A stretch of DNA of 64,000 bases from Lysinibacillus agricola (GCF_016638705.1 NZ_CP067341.1:4777501-4841500); one strand, 5' to 3'; counted from the first letter of the stretch, positions 8,221 to 17,714 are shown. Numbers and translations: made by a program. Notes: generated by a model from the letters alone, not told the origin.

Positions 8221-8351
8221 GTTGATTGGAGTGGAGACTGAGCGACTCCTTGGGGATTAGCGTCACAGATGAGACCCTGGAGCGAGCAGCGCGAGTGAAG
8301 CGGCTCATCGGACGCCCCCAGGAAAGCGCTCAGTCGGAACGGAAATCAACC
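8221..8351. repeat. Family A element, compact copy
   Basis: The compact form, with GTTGATTGGAGTGGAGACTG at one end, GCTCAGTCGGAACGGAAATC at the other, and the core GGATTAGCGTCACAGATGAG. The centre carries GAGCGAGCAGCGCGAGTGAAG in place of the short GAAGCGAAG of the copy at 4821. It sits in the 3' untranslated region of the downstream-transcribed acylase gene. Confidence 0.9.
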
Positions 8352-8417
8352 ACTCGTTTTGCTGAGAAACCATGTTGTCTTAATATAAAACCCTATAGAT
8401 TCTTATAGTTTCTAATT

Positions 8418-10781
8418 CTATTTTGCTTTTAATCGCAACGTTTTGCCTTTAATATCTTCTTTTCTCACAAACGTTTGATGATAATCTCCATTAGCCCAAT
8501 CTATTACTTGATCTTGATACCAATCAGATTTTACATGTCCACTCTGCCCGGGACCAACGATATGATAGGCTGAGCTTAAATCGCCAACATCTGCAACAAA
8601 ACGCCATGATGCTCCGTGATCTACATTTCCAGCCAAATCATTATCAGCTGCCTGAACAGTAACCTTCGAGCCACCGATCGGAACCTTCTTTGCATTAAAG
8701 TATGCCGCAAGAATTGGCGAAGCGTTACCTAATGTGTGATCAAAGGTAAGTTGATGGAAATCTCCCCATTGCCACTTTGATGCACTTTTGCCGAATTGAT
8801 TTTCTATTTGTGCAACAGTGAGTTTTAACGCCTTGTAAACTGTTACATCGACTCCACCTTGCTCCTCAATCCATATGCTCTTGTCTCCTGCATAAGCCGT
8901 ACGTAAAAGCTGGTCTGTAATATTAAATTTCCCAGACATTAAATTATACATATCTTCTGGCATTTGATCCTTAAATAATACTTCCTGTAACTTTTGCATT
9001 AATGTATGGAACACTAAAGGTGCACCTGAATCCTTTGCATCTACCATATTCCAATCCTCTAACAATTTAATAACATCCTCATACTTTCCATCGTGATCTT
9101 GTGCCTTTATCGAGTTTAATAAATCTGGTAAAAACTCACGAGCATAAAGGTTATGCTGATCCATTTGTAAATTCATCATGTCTTCCACTGTTAAAGAATC
9201 ATTTGCTTCTAAAACTTCCTTAATCCGTTCAAAGCGATAAGGCTGTGCCCAGGAATCTGTTATATGATAAGGATATTCTTCACCAATGACTTCATTATTC
9301 GCTGTTGCAATAAAGCCTTCTTTTGGGTTTACTACAGTCGGTAACTCATTCCACGGAATAAAACCCTCCCAGCCATAGTCACTGGAATCACCTGGTACCG
9401 GTAATTGCCCGTCTCCTTGTTTTCGAATCGGAATTTGGCCATTCGCTTTATAAGCAATCGTGCCATCCTTTGATGCAAAGACAAAGTTTTGTGCTGGTGC
9501 CTTAAAATCTTCTAACGCTTTTTCAAAATCATTCCACGTTTTTGCCTTGTTAAAACCAAGTACTGCACGTAGCTCCGTTGTTGGTTGGAGTGCCGTCCAC
9601 TGCATCGAAAATTGTGCTGTTGGCTCAGTCCCTTTAAATGCTAAATCTGTCATGATAGGGCCATGACGTGTGACAACGACTTCAAAATCTACCGTTTCTC
9701 CGTCCTTTACCTTTATTGCCTCATCACGTACTTCCGCTTGCTCCCACTTGCCATCATAGCGGAACTGTGTTGGGTCATCCGGGTTTGGTATTTCAATATA
9801 TAAATCTTGTACATCAGGTCCAACATTCGTTACCCCCCATGCAATTTCATCGCTGTGACCTAAAATGATGCCTGGAATACCTGCAAAGATTACGCCACTA
9901 ACATTTTGCTCAGGAGATTGTAGGTGCATTTGATACCAAATAGATGGTGTACTTAATCCTAAATGTGGATCATCTGCTAAAATTGGCGTACCATTTTTGG
10001 TTTTACTCCCTGACACAACCCAGTTATTACTGCCGTTAAATTCATTGGGCAACAGCTCTGCATTAAAAATTCCTGCCACTTCTACTGGATTTTCTTTATT
10101 TGCTGCGAGAATGGATGAAGCGTTTTCTGGATATTTTATAAATAATTCTTTTGCTTTTTCTTCATCAAAATTTTGTAAAGCCCAGTGTCGAAACGCAAGC
10201 GTATTCCAATTACCACCTAAATCATAGGCCATATATTTGCCAATAGTAAGCGAGTCCACAACTGACCACTCCTCTGGGTCATAGCCTAATAATGCAAATT
10301 CATAGCTTAAAGTATTATTTTCCTTTGCCTGCGCCATAAAAGCATTTACGCCATCTGTGAACCACTCAAGTACCTGCTTACTTTCTGCATCATAGGTAGA
10401 TAATGATTTTTCAGCTGCATCTCGTAAACTAAATGTTCGGAAATATTTATCAGTTTTTATAGTTGCCTCACCGATTATTTCCGACAAGCGACCGCTAGCC
10501 TGTCTTCTTGCTAAATCCATTTGAAACAGTCTATCCTGCGCTTGCACGTAGCCTTGTGCACGATACAAGTCTGCATCCGTCTTAGCAAAAATATGAGGAA
10601 CCCCCTTATCATCCCTTGTGACAGTTACATCCTGATCCAGCACGCTCACCGTAAGCTCGCCATCAATTACTGGTTTTGATTTATTCATAAACCATGTAAA
10701 ACCGATAAATGCGACAATGGCTACTACGGCTAAAAATCCAGTTATAACCAGAAGCCATTTTTTCCACGTAAACTTTCTCAC
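8418..10781 (-). CDS. Membrane-anchored penicillin-acylase-family Ntn hydrolase
   Basis: A 787-residue member of the penicillin G acylase/AHL acylase family, which cleaves amide-linked acyl groups. An uncleaved-looking signal anchor spans residues 9-31 (WLLVITGFLAVVAIVAFIGF). The alpha-chain motif AQGYVQAQDRLFQMDLARR is typical. The catalytic serine that becomes N-terminal after autocleavage is S251 in NEFNGSNNWVVSG. I start it at GTG 10781, nine bases after GGGGG; a GTG at 10790 abuts that site. The substrate (beta-lactam, acyl-homoserine lactone, other N-acyl amide) cannot be read from sequence. Confidence 0.9.
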   Translation of the reverse strand: MRKFTWKKWLLVITGFLAVVAIVAFIGFTWFMNKSKPVIDGELTVSVLDQDVTVTRDDKGVPHIFAKTDADLYRAQGYVQAQDRLFQMDLARRQASGRLSEIIGEATIKTDKYFRTFSLRDAAEKSLSTYDAESKQVLEWFTDGVNAFMAQAKENNTLSYEFALLGYDPEEWSVVDSLTIGKYMAYDLGGNWNTLAFRHWALQNFDEEKAKELFIKYPENASSILAANKENPVEVAGIFNAELLPNEFNGSNNWVVSGSKTKNGTPILADDPHLGLSTPSIWYQMHLQSPEQNVSGVIFAGIPGIILGHSDEIAWGVTNVGPDVQDLYIEIPNPDDPTQFRYDGKWEQAEVRDEAIKVKDGETVDFEVVVTRHGPIMTDLAFKGTEPTAQFSMQWTALQPTTELRAVLGFNKAKTWNDFEKALEDFKAPAQNFVFASKDGTIAYKANGQIPIRKQGDGQLPVPGDSSDYGWEGFIPWNELPTVVNPKEGFIATANNEVIGEEYPYHITDSWAQPYRFERIKEVLEANDSLTVEDMMNLQMDQHNLYAREFLPDLLNSIKAQDHDGKYEDVIKLLEDWNMVDAKDSGAPLVFHTLMQKLQEVLFKDQMPEDMYNLMSGKFNITDQLLRTAYAGDKSIWIEEQGGVDVTVYKALKLTVAQIENQFGKSASKWQWGDFHQLTFDHTLGNASPILAAYFNAKKVPIGGSKVTVQAADNDLAGNVDHGASWRFVADVGDLSSAYHIVGPGQSGHVKSDWYQDQVIDWANGDYHQTFVRKEDIKGKTLRLKAK

Positions 10782-10892
10782 ATCACACACCCCCTTCTTT
10801 AGAATATATTCTTTTACTCGCTTATCAAATCCTTTTTAAAGGTTCGAAATTTTAGTGTTTATTGCGTTGTAAAAACATTAACTGTAAAAATA

Positions 10893-10934
10893 TAAAAAAA
10901 ATCGCATTTCCTTTTAGAAAATACGATTTTTTAT
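10893..10934. terminator. Bidirectional A/T-rich terminator hairpin
   Basis: AAAAAATCGCATTTCC pairs with AGAAAATACGATTTTTT, with T runs on both strands. It lies downstream of exoA on the minus strand, with a repeat remnant between. Confidence 0.7.
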
Positions 10935-10977
10935 GTTGTTGAAAAAATATTGTCTCAATGAAATTATGGTGTCATTA

Positions 10978-11076
10978 ATTAGAGTAGATCTTCGGCAAAA
11001 CGAAGTGTCCGCAGCATCAGCCGAGGAAGCGCCCACAGGAACACGAGTAGCTTGGAACAGAAACTACCCTCATTTA
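10978..11076. repeat. Degenerate family A'-like element
   Basis: GAGTAGATCTTCGGC at one side and GCCCACAGGAACACGAGTAG, TTGGAACAGAAACTACCC at the other resemble the GGCTACTCG subfamily arms, with scattered substitutions. The preceding TCAATGAAATTATGGTGTCAT also precedes the copy at 4466. I regard it as a decayed copy in the exoA 3' region. Confidence 0.55.
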
Positions 11077-11120
11077 AAGTGCAACAGAGATTCCCCTAAC
11101 CATTTTATTTTTCATAGATA

Positions 11121-11876
11121 TTACTGATTAAGCTGTAATTCAATTGGGCAATGATCACTGCCCATAATGTTTGAATGAATACTTGCCACATCAATTTTAT
11201 CCTTTAGACTCTCCGACACAATAAAGTAGTCAATACGCCACCCAATATTACGTTCTCGTACTTTATTCATATAGGACCACCATGTATAGTGGTCTGTTGT
11301 ATCAGGATGCATGTAGCGGAATGAATCCACAAAACCACTACCCAATAGCTCAGTCATTTTTGCACGTTCTTCATATGTAAAACCTGAATTACCAACATTC
11401 GACTTTGCATTTTTTAAATCAATTTCCATATGCGCGACATTTAAATCGCCACAGTATACTATAGGTTTCTTGGAATCTAGCTCTTGTAAATATAGCGCTA
11501 ACCGATCCTCCCACTCTAAACGAAGAGGTAGTCTAGCTAAATCACGCTGTGAATTCGGGGTATAGACATTCACTAAATAAAAATCTTCATACTCTAACGT
11601 AATAATTCTCCCCTCTTCCTGTGATTCATCCTCACCAACACCATAATGTACTGAAAGTGGCGTATGCTTTGTAAAAATAGCTGTACCTGAATAACCTTTC
11701 TTCTGTGCATAATTCCAATATTGTTCATATCCCTCAAGTGAAATCTCCACTTGTCCATCCTGACACTTCGTTTCTTGAATACAGAAAAAATCTGCATCTA
11801 CATAATTGAAAAAATCTAAAAAACCTTTGCCCAAGCAAGCTCGAATTCCATTGACATTCCATGATATAAATTTCAT
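11121..11876 (-). CDS. exoA: Exodeoxyribonuclease III (ExoA)
   Basis: A 251-residue AP endonuclease/3'-exonuclease of the ExoIII family, acting in base excision repair. Active-site motifs are in order: SWNVNGIRA (N7), IQETK (catalytic Glu), YCGDLNVAH (Asp/Asn), DYF, and GSDHCP (the His-Asp end motif). The ATG at 11876 is spaced correctly from GAGGAG, while the GTG 12 bases upstream is too close. The ribosome site is directly adjacent to the T tract of the murB terminator, so expression would need readthrough or a promoter inside the terminator. Confidence 0.94.
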   Translation of the reverse strand: MKFISWNVNGIRACLGKGFLDFFNYVDADFFCIQETKCQDGQVEISLEGYEQYWNYAQKKGYSGTAIFTKHTPLSVHYGVGEDESQEEGRIITLEYEDFYLVNVYTPNSQRDLARLPLRLEWEDRLALYLQELDSKKPIVYCGDLNVAHMEIDLKNAKSNVGNSGFTYEERAKMTELLGSGFVDSFRYMHPDTTDHYTWWSYMNKVRERNIGWRIDYFIVSESLKDKIDVASIHSNIMGSDHCPIELQLNQ

Positions 11877-11893
11877 TTTCTGTTTCACTCCTC

Positions 11894-11924
11894 AAAAAAC
11901 GCTCTCCGCCATTAGCGAAGAGCG
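11894..11924 (-). terminator. murB terminator abutting the exoA ribosome site
   Basis: CGCTCTCCGC pairs with GCGAAGAGCG around a short loop (11900-11924), followed on the minus strand by six T residues (11899-11894). The next bases, GAGGAG, are the Shine-Dalgarno sequence of exoA. Confidence 0.85.
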
Positions 11925-11931
11925 CAGTATC

Positions 11932-12846
11932 CTATAAATCATCACCAACGATTTTAACTTCTGTTTCTAAATCGATGCCAAACTTTTCTTTAACTACTCG
12001 TTGTACCATCTGGATTGTCGCAATATAATCAGTAGCCGTTGCATTACCTTTATTAACAATAAAGCCTGCATGCTTCGTTGATACCTCTGCACCACCTACG
12101 CCTTTTCCTTGTAGGCCACTATCTTGAATAAGCTTGCCTGCAAAGTGGCCTGGCGGGCGCTTAAAAACACTCCCTGCTGATGGGTATTCTAACGGCTGCT
12201 TAGATTCTCGCTGAAAAGTTAAATCAGCAACTTTCGCATCAATTTCTTCTTGCACACCGTTAGATAATTGAAATTCAGATGAGAGTACATAATACCCCTT
12301 CTTGGCAATGATACTTTGACGATAACCGAGTTCAAGCTCTTCTTTTGATAATATTAAAATGTCGCCTTCTTTTGTTAACACTTTTGATGAAATAATAATA
12401 TCTTTAATTTCACCACCATATGCACCTGCGTTCATTGCCATAGCTCCACCAATTGAGCCAGGGATACCACATGCAAATTCAAAGCCTGTTAAAGATGCTG
12501 CTGCCGCTAGCTTTGATGCATCCTTTATAAGTGCACCGCTTTGCGCGTAAACATGGTCACCATTAATATGAATTTCATCTAAAAGTGAAAATGTAACAAC
12601 GATCCCTCGAAGACCGCCATCACGAACGACCATATTAGATCCATTACCTAACATTAATAACGGTATATTATTCATGTAAGCATAGCGAATAACTGTCGCT
12701 GCTTCTTCCTCAGTTTCAACGAGAACGAAAACATCCGCTTTACCACCTAGTTTTGTCATAGTATATTGCTGTAATGATTCATCTAACTTAATATTGGCTG
12801 GATTAACGCTCTGTGCTAAATCCGCCGCCCATTGTTCTTTTGTCAT
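11932..12846 (-). CDS. murB: UDP-N-acetylenolpyruvoylglucosamine reductase
   Basis: A 304-residue flavoenzyme that reduces UDP-GlcNAc-enolpyruvate to UDP-MurNAc with NADPH in peptidoglycan precursor synthesis. FAD-binding motifs are clear: LLMLGNGSNMVVRDGGLRG and FACGIPGSIGGAMAMNAGAYG. The active-site serine lies in PSAGSVFKRPPG, and the C-terminal domain has KHAGFIVNKGNATA. Length and order fit the short (type II) Gram-positive MurB. It ends in a strong terminator just before exoA. Confidence 0.96.
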   Translation of the reverse strand: MTKEQWAADLAQSVNPANIKLDESLQQYTMTKLGGKADVFVLVETEEEAATVIRYAYMNNIPLLMLGNGSNMVVRDGGLRGIVVTFSLLDEIHINGDHVYAQSGALIKDASKLAAAASLTGFEFACGIPGSIGGAMAMNAGAYGGEIKDIIISSKVLTKEGDILILSKEELELGYRQSIIAKKGYYVLSSEFQLSNGVQEEIDAKVADLTFQRESKQPLEYPSAGSVFKRPPGHFAGKLIQDSGLQGKGVGGAEVSTKHAGFIVNKGNATATDYIATIQMVQRVVKEKFGIDLETEVKIVGDDL

Positions 12847-13004
12847 GAGAGCTAATTCCTTTCTAACGTCCTTCTTACTCTACCCTAGTATGGATTTAGA
12901 ACCCTAATTTGACAAGTAAAATGAAGAGTATTTTTTATCTCACCTTAACAGTCAGCGAGACTTCTTGTGCAGAGATAATCAGATATTTTGATAGTCCTCA
13001 CACT

Positions 13005-13310
13005 TTAAAGCCAGCTCGTTGCCCATGACTCGATATTGCGAATTGCACCTTCTAGTGCTCGACCTTTATCTGTTAAAGAATATTCAACACGCACCGGTAC
13101 CTCTGAATACACTTTGCGTTCAACAAGCCCTTCTTTTTCTAGCTCTTTTAAACGTTCCGATAATAAACGGCCGCTTACAGGTAAAGCTGATTCAATCTCA
13201 TTAAAGCGCTGTGGCCCATCTAATAATTGATATAAAATTAGCCCTGTCCAGCGTTTTCCGATTAAATCCATTGCTTTAGCTAAACGAGGACATAAATTTG
13301 ACTCATTCAT
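13005..13310 (-). CDS. HxlR-family winged-helix regulator
   Basis: A 101-residue HxlR/MarR-like regulator. The diagnostic pattern is complete: LCPRLAKAMDLIGKRWTGLI near the N-terminus, RFNEIESALPVSGRLLSERLKELEKEGLVER as the recognition helix and wing, and VEYSLTDKGRAL. The cysteine in NLCPR is the conserved redox or aldehyde-sensing position in several family members (HypR, YodB). I start it at ATG 13310, eight bases from GAGGTG. No divergent gene is adjacent, so the target is not evident. Confidence 0.9.
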   Translation of the reverse strand: MNESNLCPRLAKAMDLIGKRWTGLILYQLLDGPQRFNEIESALPVSGRLLSERLKELEKEGLVERKVYSEVPVRVEYSLTDKGRALEGAIRNIESWATSWL

Positions 13311-13825
13311 TTTTTTCACCTCTTATGTAATCTATTGTAACGATTATTTTTAAAAAAGTAAATTTGAAGTAACTTATTTACCTCTAGTAATTTATTTACC
13401 ATTATATATTTAATTACTAAAAGTAACTTTAGGATATTTTATCATTTCTGGCATTTACTTTAATAGAATATCGGTAACCATTTTTATCCGTTTCGATTGA
13501 TTAGAAGACGCTGATTTTCCTCATCAATACGCCTGTATTATTAACTCTGTCTTTTTACTGTCTCTAGTTTCATATGAAGCTAACAATGTCATAGAAATTA
13601 AGCCATGGCCGCCCAATTAGAGAGTAATCATGGGGTCTAATAACAGCAATGAAAATGGCAATTTACTTCTATATAGATGCACATGGTTTTATTTTTATGA
13701 CTCCTGCCGTTAACAAATAAAATTACCATTGTATAGATACTGTTATGAGCCAGGAACTATTTGGATATTTATATTATTTTCTGGATCATCAATGACATTT
13801 GTTAAAACGTATACCATGTGGATAA
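13311..13825. other. Gene-free intergenic stretch upstream of the HxlR gene
   Basis: No frame with a ribosome site is seen. Near the gene there are repeated AAGTAACTTATTTACC / TAGTAATTTATTTACC phrases and AAAGTAACTTTAGG (about 13360-13432), which could be a regulator-binding region. A phrase at 13793-13814 (TGACATTTGTTAAAACGTAT) is the conserved outer flank of the following family A element. Confidence 0.45.
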
Positions 13826-14256
13826 GTTGATTGAAGTGGAGACTGGGCGACTCCTTGGGGATCAGCGTCAAGGGCACTAAAAAACTAAAGAAATTCATTT
13901 TTTATATTATAAATCTGTCTTTTGTTGGATTTATAAACTCAAAAAAGTCGATTTGCATCACATTTTTTGTGGCAAATCGACTTTTTCAGTGCCCTCGATC
14001 AGCGTCACAGATGAGACCCTGGAGCGCAAGCGGATGTTTTCTGTGCGAAAGCGTAGTGCTAACGTAGCGGCAGCAAATGTTTTATCTGTGCGAAAGCGTA
14101 GCGGCAGCAACAACAAATGTTTTATCTGTGCGAAAGCGTAGCGGCAGCAACAACAAATGTTTTCTGTAGCGAAAGCAAAGCGGCAGCTACAATGTTTTAT
14201 CTGCGCGAAAGCGAAGCGTCAGCGGCAAAGCGCCCAGTCGGAACGGAAATCAACCC
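13826..14256. repeat. Family A element, split by an insertion and expanded
   Basis: The outer ends are standard (GTTGATTGAAGTGGAGACTG and CCCAGTCGGAACGGAAATCA). The core is interrupted at GATCAGCGTCA by a 126-bp insertion. After the core there are about five units of 30-39 bp (GCGAAAGCGTAGCGGCAGCA type, with extra CAA triplets), so this copy is both expanded and interrupted. Confidence 0.9.
13871..13996. mobile_element. 126-bp MITE-like insertion with 11-bp target duplication
   Basis: The flanks GATCAGCGTCA at 13860-13870 and 13997-14007 are identical direct repeats, and uninterrupted family A copies have this sequence once. The insert begins AGGGCACTAAAAAACT, and its other end reads GAGGGCACTGAAAAAGTC on the opposite strand, so the ends form inverted repeats. 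An inner hairpin pairs AAAGTCGATTTGC with GCAAATCGACTTT. There is no coding capacity, so it must have been mobilised by a transposase elsewhere. The parent IS family is not certain. Confidence 0.85.
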
Positions 14257-14322
14257 CACGTTAGGTGATGACCCTTATTCTTGGAATACAATTAAGTGAT
14301 AATATCATACATTTGAACGACA

Positions 14323-14361
14323 CAAAAAGGAGAGCAGCAAATAATTTGCGCTCTCCTTTTT
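14323..14361. terminator. Bidirectional terminator of the nucleotidase gene
   Basis: AAAAAGGAGAGC, then GCAAAT pairing with ATTTGC, then GCTCTCCTTTTT. A strong stem with T tracts on both strands, directly after the stop codon at 14369. Confidence 0.88.
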
Positions 14362-14368
14362 ATTTTCA

Positions 14369-16729
14369 TTATTTAATTAAATACTTACCAAAGCCGCCTT
14401 CTGTATCTTCTAAATATTCGATATTGCTGCCAGCAGGAATGACCTTTTGTGCATCCTTAGCAGAGTGGTAAATAATTTTTGTATTTGCTGGGAACGGTGC
14501 AAATGACCAATTGTTATCCGCAGCAGGATTAATTGTTTTGTTAGCCATAATGTAGTCAATTACAGCTTGGCGATTTTCATAAGCATAGTTTGTTATGTTA
14601 GAGCCATTTTCATTTTTGAATGTGGCACCATAAGAACCACCAACACGGTAGTTGTTTGTAATGATGATGAACTCTTGATCTAGATCGATTGGTTTACCGT
14701 TGTATTGTACATTTTTAATACGGTTCGCTTTTTCGTCTACTAAAATACCACGACGATCATATTTTGATGGTGATGTTACATCGATTTGATATGTTAAGCC
14801 ATCTAATACATCAAAATTGTAAGAACGTGCTTCTGGGTCAATAATATTTTGTTCTTCCGTTTTATTTGGATCGATCGTTGCAAAAATGCCAGCAGCCATT
14901 TCTAACCATTCAATTGCTTGTGCGCCTGTTACTTTAATCGTTGCAACAGTATTATCGTAATGATAGATGTCTGCCATATTTTTAATCGCAAGTGGACCTA
15001 CAGGAATGTTTGTGTAATCTGCAGGGTTGTTACGAGAGCCTGCTTTGAAAGGTGCACCAGCAGAAAGAAGTGGTGTATTTTCATCAGCAGTACCTTTTAA
15101 TTCTTGTTCAATAAACCACTTTTGAGCTTGTGTCACAATTTGAATAGAAGGATCATCTTGAACCATTGAGAAGTAACTATGGATTGGTGCAGTTGTCTCA
15201 CCAACAGGTTGACGAATATACTTTAACGTTCCTTCATGTGCTTCTTTAATTGCATTTAAAACTGTTTTAGATGGTTTTAAGCCTTCTTGTTTGATAGAAC
15301 GGATAGAACCTTGTCCATCCACTACAACCCATTTAGAGCCTTGTTGTTCTAGCTTTAAGTCAATGACACCAAGATGGCTACCATAGCTACCTGCCATTAC
15401 AGTAGGTACACCATTAATTTTGCCTTTTTCTTGATCAACATTTTTAAGATCTTTATAGTCACCTGGGAATGTTAAATGAGAATGACCTGTAATTAAAGCG
15501 TCAACACCTTCAATTTCAGAGATTTGGTATCCAACGTTTTCGGCACCTTTTACATAAGTGTCCCCACCAATACCTGAATGAGAAAGTACTACAATTACAT
15601 CTGCCCCAGCTTTTTGCATTTCTGGTACAACTTCTTTTACTGCTTCAACTGGTTCTTGCATTTCTACTTTACCTGCTAAATGGATAGCATCCCATTCAAC
15701 AATTTTCGTAGGCACGATACCTGTAACGCCAACTTTAAGTGTGTGCTTTTTACCTGTATTGTCTACAACCTCTTTATCAAGAATGACATAAGGTGTATAC
15801 ATACGCTCTTTCGTTTTAGCGTCGTATGTGTTTGCATTTACGACAGGGTATTTTGCATCATTTAATACTTCATCTAAAAACTCTAAGCCATAGTTGAACT
15901 CGTGGTTTCCTAAAGTTCCACCATCATATTTTAGTGCATTTAATGCTGCAACAGCTGGATGAACTTCACCTGGCTTTAAGACGTTTTCTAACGCTTTATA
16001 AGAACCTAGTGGCGTTCCTTGAATTAAATCGCCGTTATCAAATAATAATGTATTTGGGTTCTTAGTACGAGCTTGTTCAATTAATGTAGCAGTGTTTGCT
16101 AAACCTACATCAGCTGATTCAGCATCTAAGAAATAATTGTAATTTGCAAGGTTTGTATGAATATCTGTAGTACCTAAAATTTGAAGATTTACTGTTGTTT
16201 CAGATGTAGGTAATTTATATTCAGCTACAAAGCGTTCAACAATGCTTTTCATTTGCTCAGTTGTTACATAGTCACGAGGACGAATTGTGTTATCCTCAAA
16301 GCCTTGTAATATGTTTGCTGCAACTGCATTTGCTAAATCCTGCTTATGTGTCTTAGCAACTTGATCTGCATCTTTAAATTTATCTAATACAGAAAGTGGA
16401 GCGTTTTCATTCACTAATCCACGAGCAGATATAACGAATGCTTGTTGACGTGTCAATTTATCGTTTGGATCAAACAATGTCGCAGTTTTACCTTTAATAA
16501 GCTTTAGTTCTACTGCTTTTTCTACATACGGGGCTAAATCCTTTGGGACATCAGTGAAGGCAAGTTTGGAACCATCACCTAGCTCTACATTTAAGCTTTC
16601 TACTAATTCTTTCACGTAATCTCCACGTGTCACATCGTTTGATGCAGCATTTGCGGAAAGTCCAAATGGTAACACCGTGAATAGAACAAGTAACATCGCC
16701 AAGAATTTAGTCATTAATTTCTTATTCAT
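14369..16729 (-). CDS. S-layer-anchored 5'-nucleotidase / 2',3'-cyclic phosphodiesterase
   Basis: A 786-residue exported enzyme. Residues 1-29 are a signal peptide (FLAMLLVLFTVLPFGLSANA). Residues about 30-170 hold SLH-type segments (DVTRGDYVKELVESL, FTDVPKDLAPYVEKAVELKLIKG, LTRQQAFVISARGL, ILQGFEDNTIRPRDYVTTEQM), which attach proteins to wall pyruvylated polymers. The metallophosphatase domain follows, with TTDIHTNL, DNGDLIQGTP, GNHEFNYG and GHSHLTFPG, then the substrate-binding C-terminal nucleotidase domain. It would release phosphate and nucleosides from extracellular nucleotides at the cell surface. Confidence 0.93.
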   Translation of the reverse strand: MNKKLMTKFLAMLLVLFTVLPFGLSANAASNDVTRGDYVKELVESLNVELGDGSKLAFTDVPKDLAPYVEKAVELKLIKGKTATLFDPNDKLTRQQAFVISARGLVNENAPLSVLDKFKDADQVAKTHKQDLANAVAANILQGFEDNTIRPRDYVTTEQMKSIVERFVAEYKLPTSETTVNLQILGTTDIHTNLANYNYFLDAESADVGLANTATLIEQARTKNPNTLLFDNGDLIQGTPLGSYKALENVLKPGEVHPAVAALNALKYDGGTLGNHEFNYGLEFLDEVLNDAKYPVVNANTYDAKTKERMYTPYVILDKEVVDNTGKKHTLKVGVTGIVPTKIVEWDAIHLAGKVEMQEPVEAVKEVVPEMQKAGADVIVVLSHSGIGGDTYVKGAENVGYQISEIEGVDALITGHSHLTFPGDYKDLKNVDQEKGKINGVPTVMAGSYGSHLGVIDLKLEQQGSKWVVVDGQGSIRSIKQEGLKPSKTVLNAIKEAHEGTLKYIRQPVGETTAPIHSYFSMVQDDPSIQIVTQAQKWFIEQELKGTADENTPLLSAGAPFKAGSRNNPADYTNIPVGPLAIKNMADIYHYDNTVATIKVTGAQAIEWLEMAAGIFATIDPNKTEEQNIIDPEARSYNFDVLDGLTYQIDVTSPSKYDRRGILVDEKANRIKNVQYNGKPIDLDQEFIIITNNYRVGGSYGATFKNENGSNITNYAYENRQAVIDYIMANKTINPAADNNWSFAPFPANTKIIYHSAKDAQKVIPAGSNIEYLEDTEGGFGKYLIK

Positions 16730-17036
16730 GTAACAGCCTCCTTATAAATCTAATATTTTCCTACGATTTCTATTATAATATACTAATTACTTTTTTAACT
16801 GAATAAATAGTCCTAATTGTATGTACTTTTAAATGAATAGCAAAACACTTTAACAAAAAATGATAGATTAATATTATTTCATACTTATTTCACATAATGT
16901 GATGTTATTAAATGTAAATCAAAAATAAGTGCATAGTACCAATATGTCAGACCTCCTTACCATTACCGTACCTCTTTGAAAGAAATAAAAAAAAATCCTC
17001 TCAAATTAGAGAGAACTTTTATTAAAAAATAAATTT
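16730..17036. other. Intergenic stretch, promoter region of the nucleotidase gene
   Basis: Very A-T-rich with no coding frame. A small palindrome TCACATAATGTGA lies near 16892. The nucleotidase ribosome site (AAGGAGGC) is at its left edge. No operator was identified with confidence. Confidence 0.4.
16991..17014 (-). terminator. azoR terminator
   Basis: CCTCTC and GAGAG(A) pair around AAATTA (16998-17013), and the minus strand continues with GATTTTTTTTT. The hairpin is short but the T tract is long. Confidence 0.7.
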
Positions 17037-17663
17037 TTATGCATTTACAGTTTGTAAAGATTGAGCTACTTTTTTAACTGCTTCTAGGCCGTTTGCAATA
17101 ATTTCTTGTGCTTTATCTTGAGAAGCGTTATGACCTTCAATGATAACCTCTTCGATAATTTCCATACCGAACATGCCACCAACAACGTTTTTGATGTAGT
17201 TAACTGACATTTCCATTGGCTGTGCTTCAGGTGCTGAATAGTTACCACCGCGAGCATTTAAAATAATAGCTTTTTTGTCAGTCATTAAGCTAACTAATTG
17301 ACCGTCTTCACCATATTTAAATGTGTAACCAGCTTGGAATACATAGTCAATGAAAGTTTGTAATGTCGCTGGGATTGTTAAGTTCCAAAGTGGGAAAGCA
17401 AATACGACTACGTCAGCTGCAGTTAAAGCGTCCATAGCTTTTTGTTTAGCAGCTAAAAGACGTGATTCAATGTCAGTTAACTCTTCACCGTTTTGAACTT
17501 TACCAAAAGCATTGAAAAGATCTTGACCGAAATAAGGCATGTCTTCTGCGAATACGTCAAAAGTCGTTACATTTACACCTTGTACATTTTCCATAAATGT
17601 GTCATACATTTTTGTTGAAATACCATCTGGACGGTTGTTAGCTTTTACTACTAATACATTCAT
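17037..17663 (-). CDS. azoR: FMN-dependent NADH-azoreductase (AzoR)
   Basis: A 208-residue flavodoxin-fold quinone/azo reductase (AcpD/AzoR family), about the usual 200-211 residues. FMN-binding features are FAFPLWNLTIPATLQTFIDYV (loop with PLWN) and LNARGGNYS. It reduces quinones and azo dyes with NADH. An 18-bp MhqR-type operator lies 34 bases upstream of the start, identical to the one before mhqD at 60605, so both genes are probably induced by quinones through MhqR. In B. subtilis azoR2 and mhqD share this control. Confidence 0.93.
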   Translation of the reverse strand: MNVLVVKANNRPDGISTKMYDTFMENVQGVNVTTFDVFAEDMPYFGQDLFNAFGKVQNGEELTDIESRLLAAKQKAMDALTAADVVVFAFPLWNLTIPATLQTFIDYVFQAGYTFKYGEDGQLVSLMTDKKAIILNARGGNYSAPEAQPMEMSVNYIKNVVGGMFGMEIIEEVIIEGHNASQDKAQEIIANGLEAVKKVAQSLQTVNA

Positions 17664-17696
17664 TATATAAATTCTCCCTTAAAATCCATAGTTTAA

Positions 17697-17714
17697 TATC
17701 TCGAATTCAAGATA
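17697..17714. promoter_or_regulatory. MhqR-type operator upstream of azoR
   Basis: TATCTCGAATTCAAGATA is a palindrome with one mismatch. It matches the known B. subtilis MhqR box and is the exact reverse complement of the site at 60605-60622. Confidence 0.85.
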
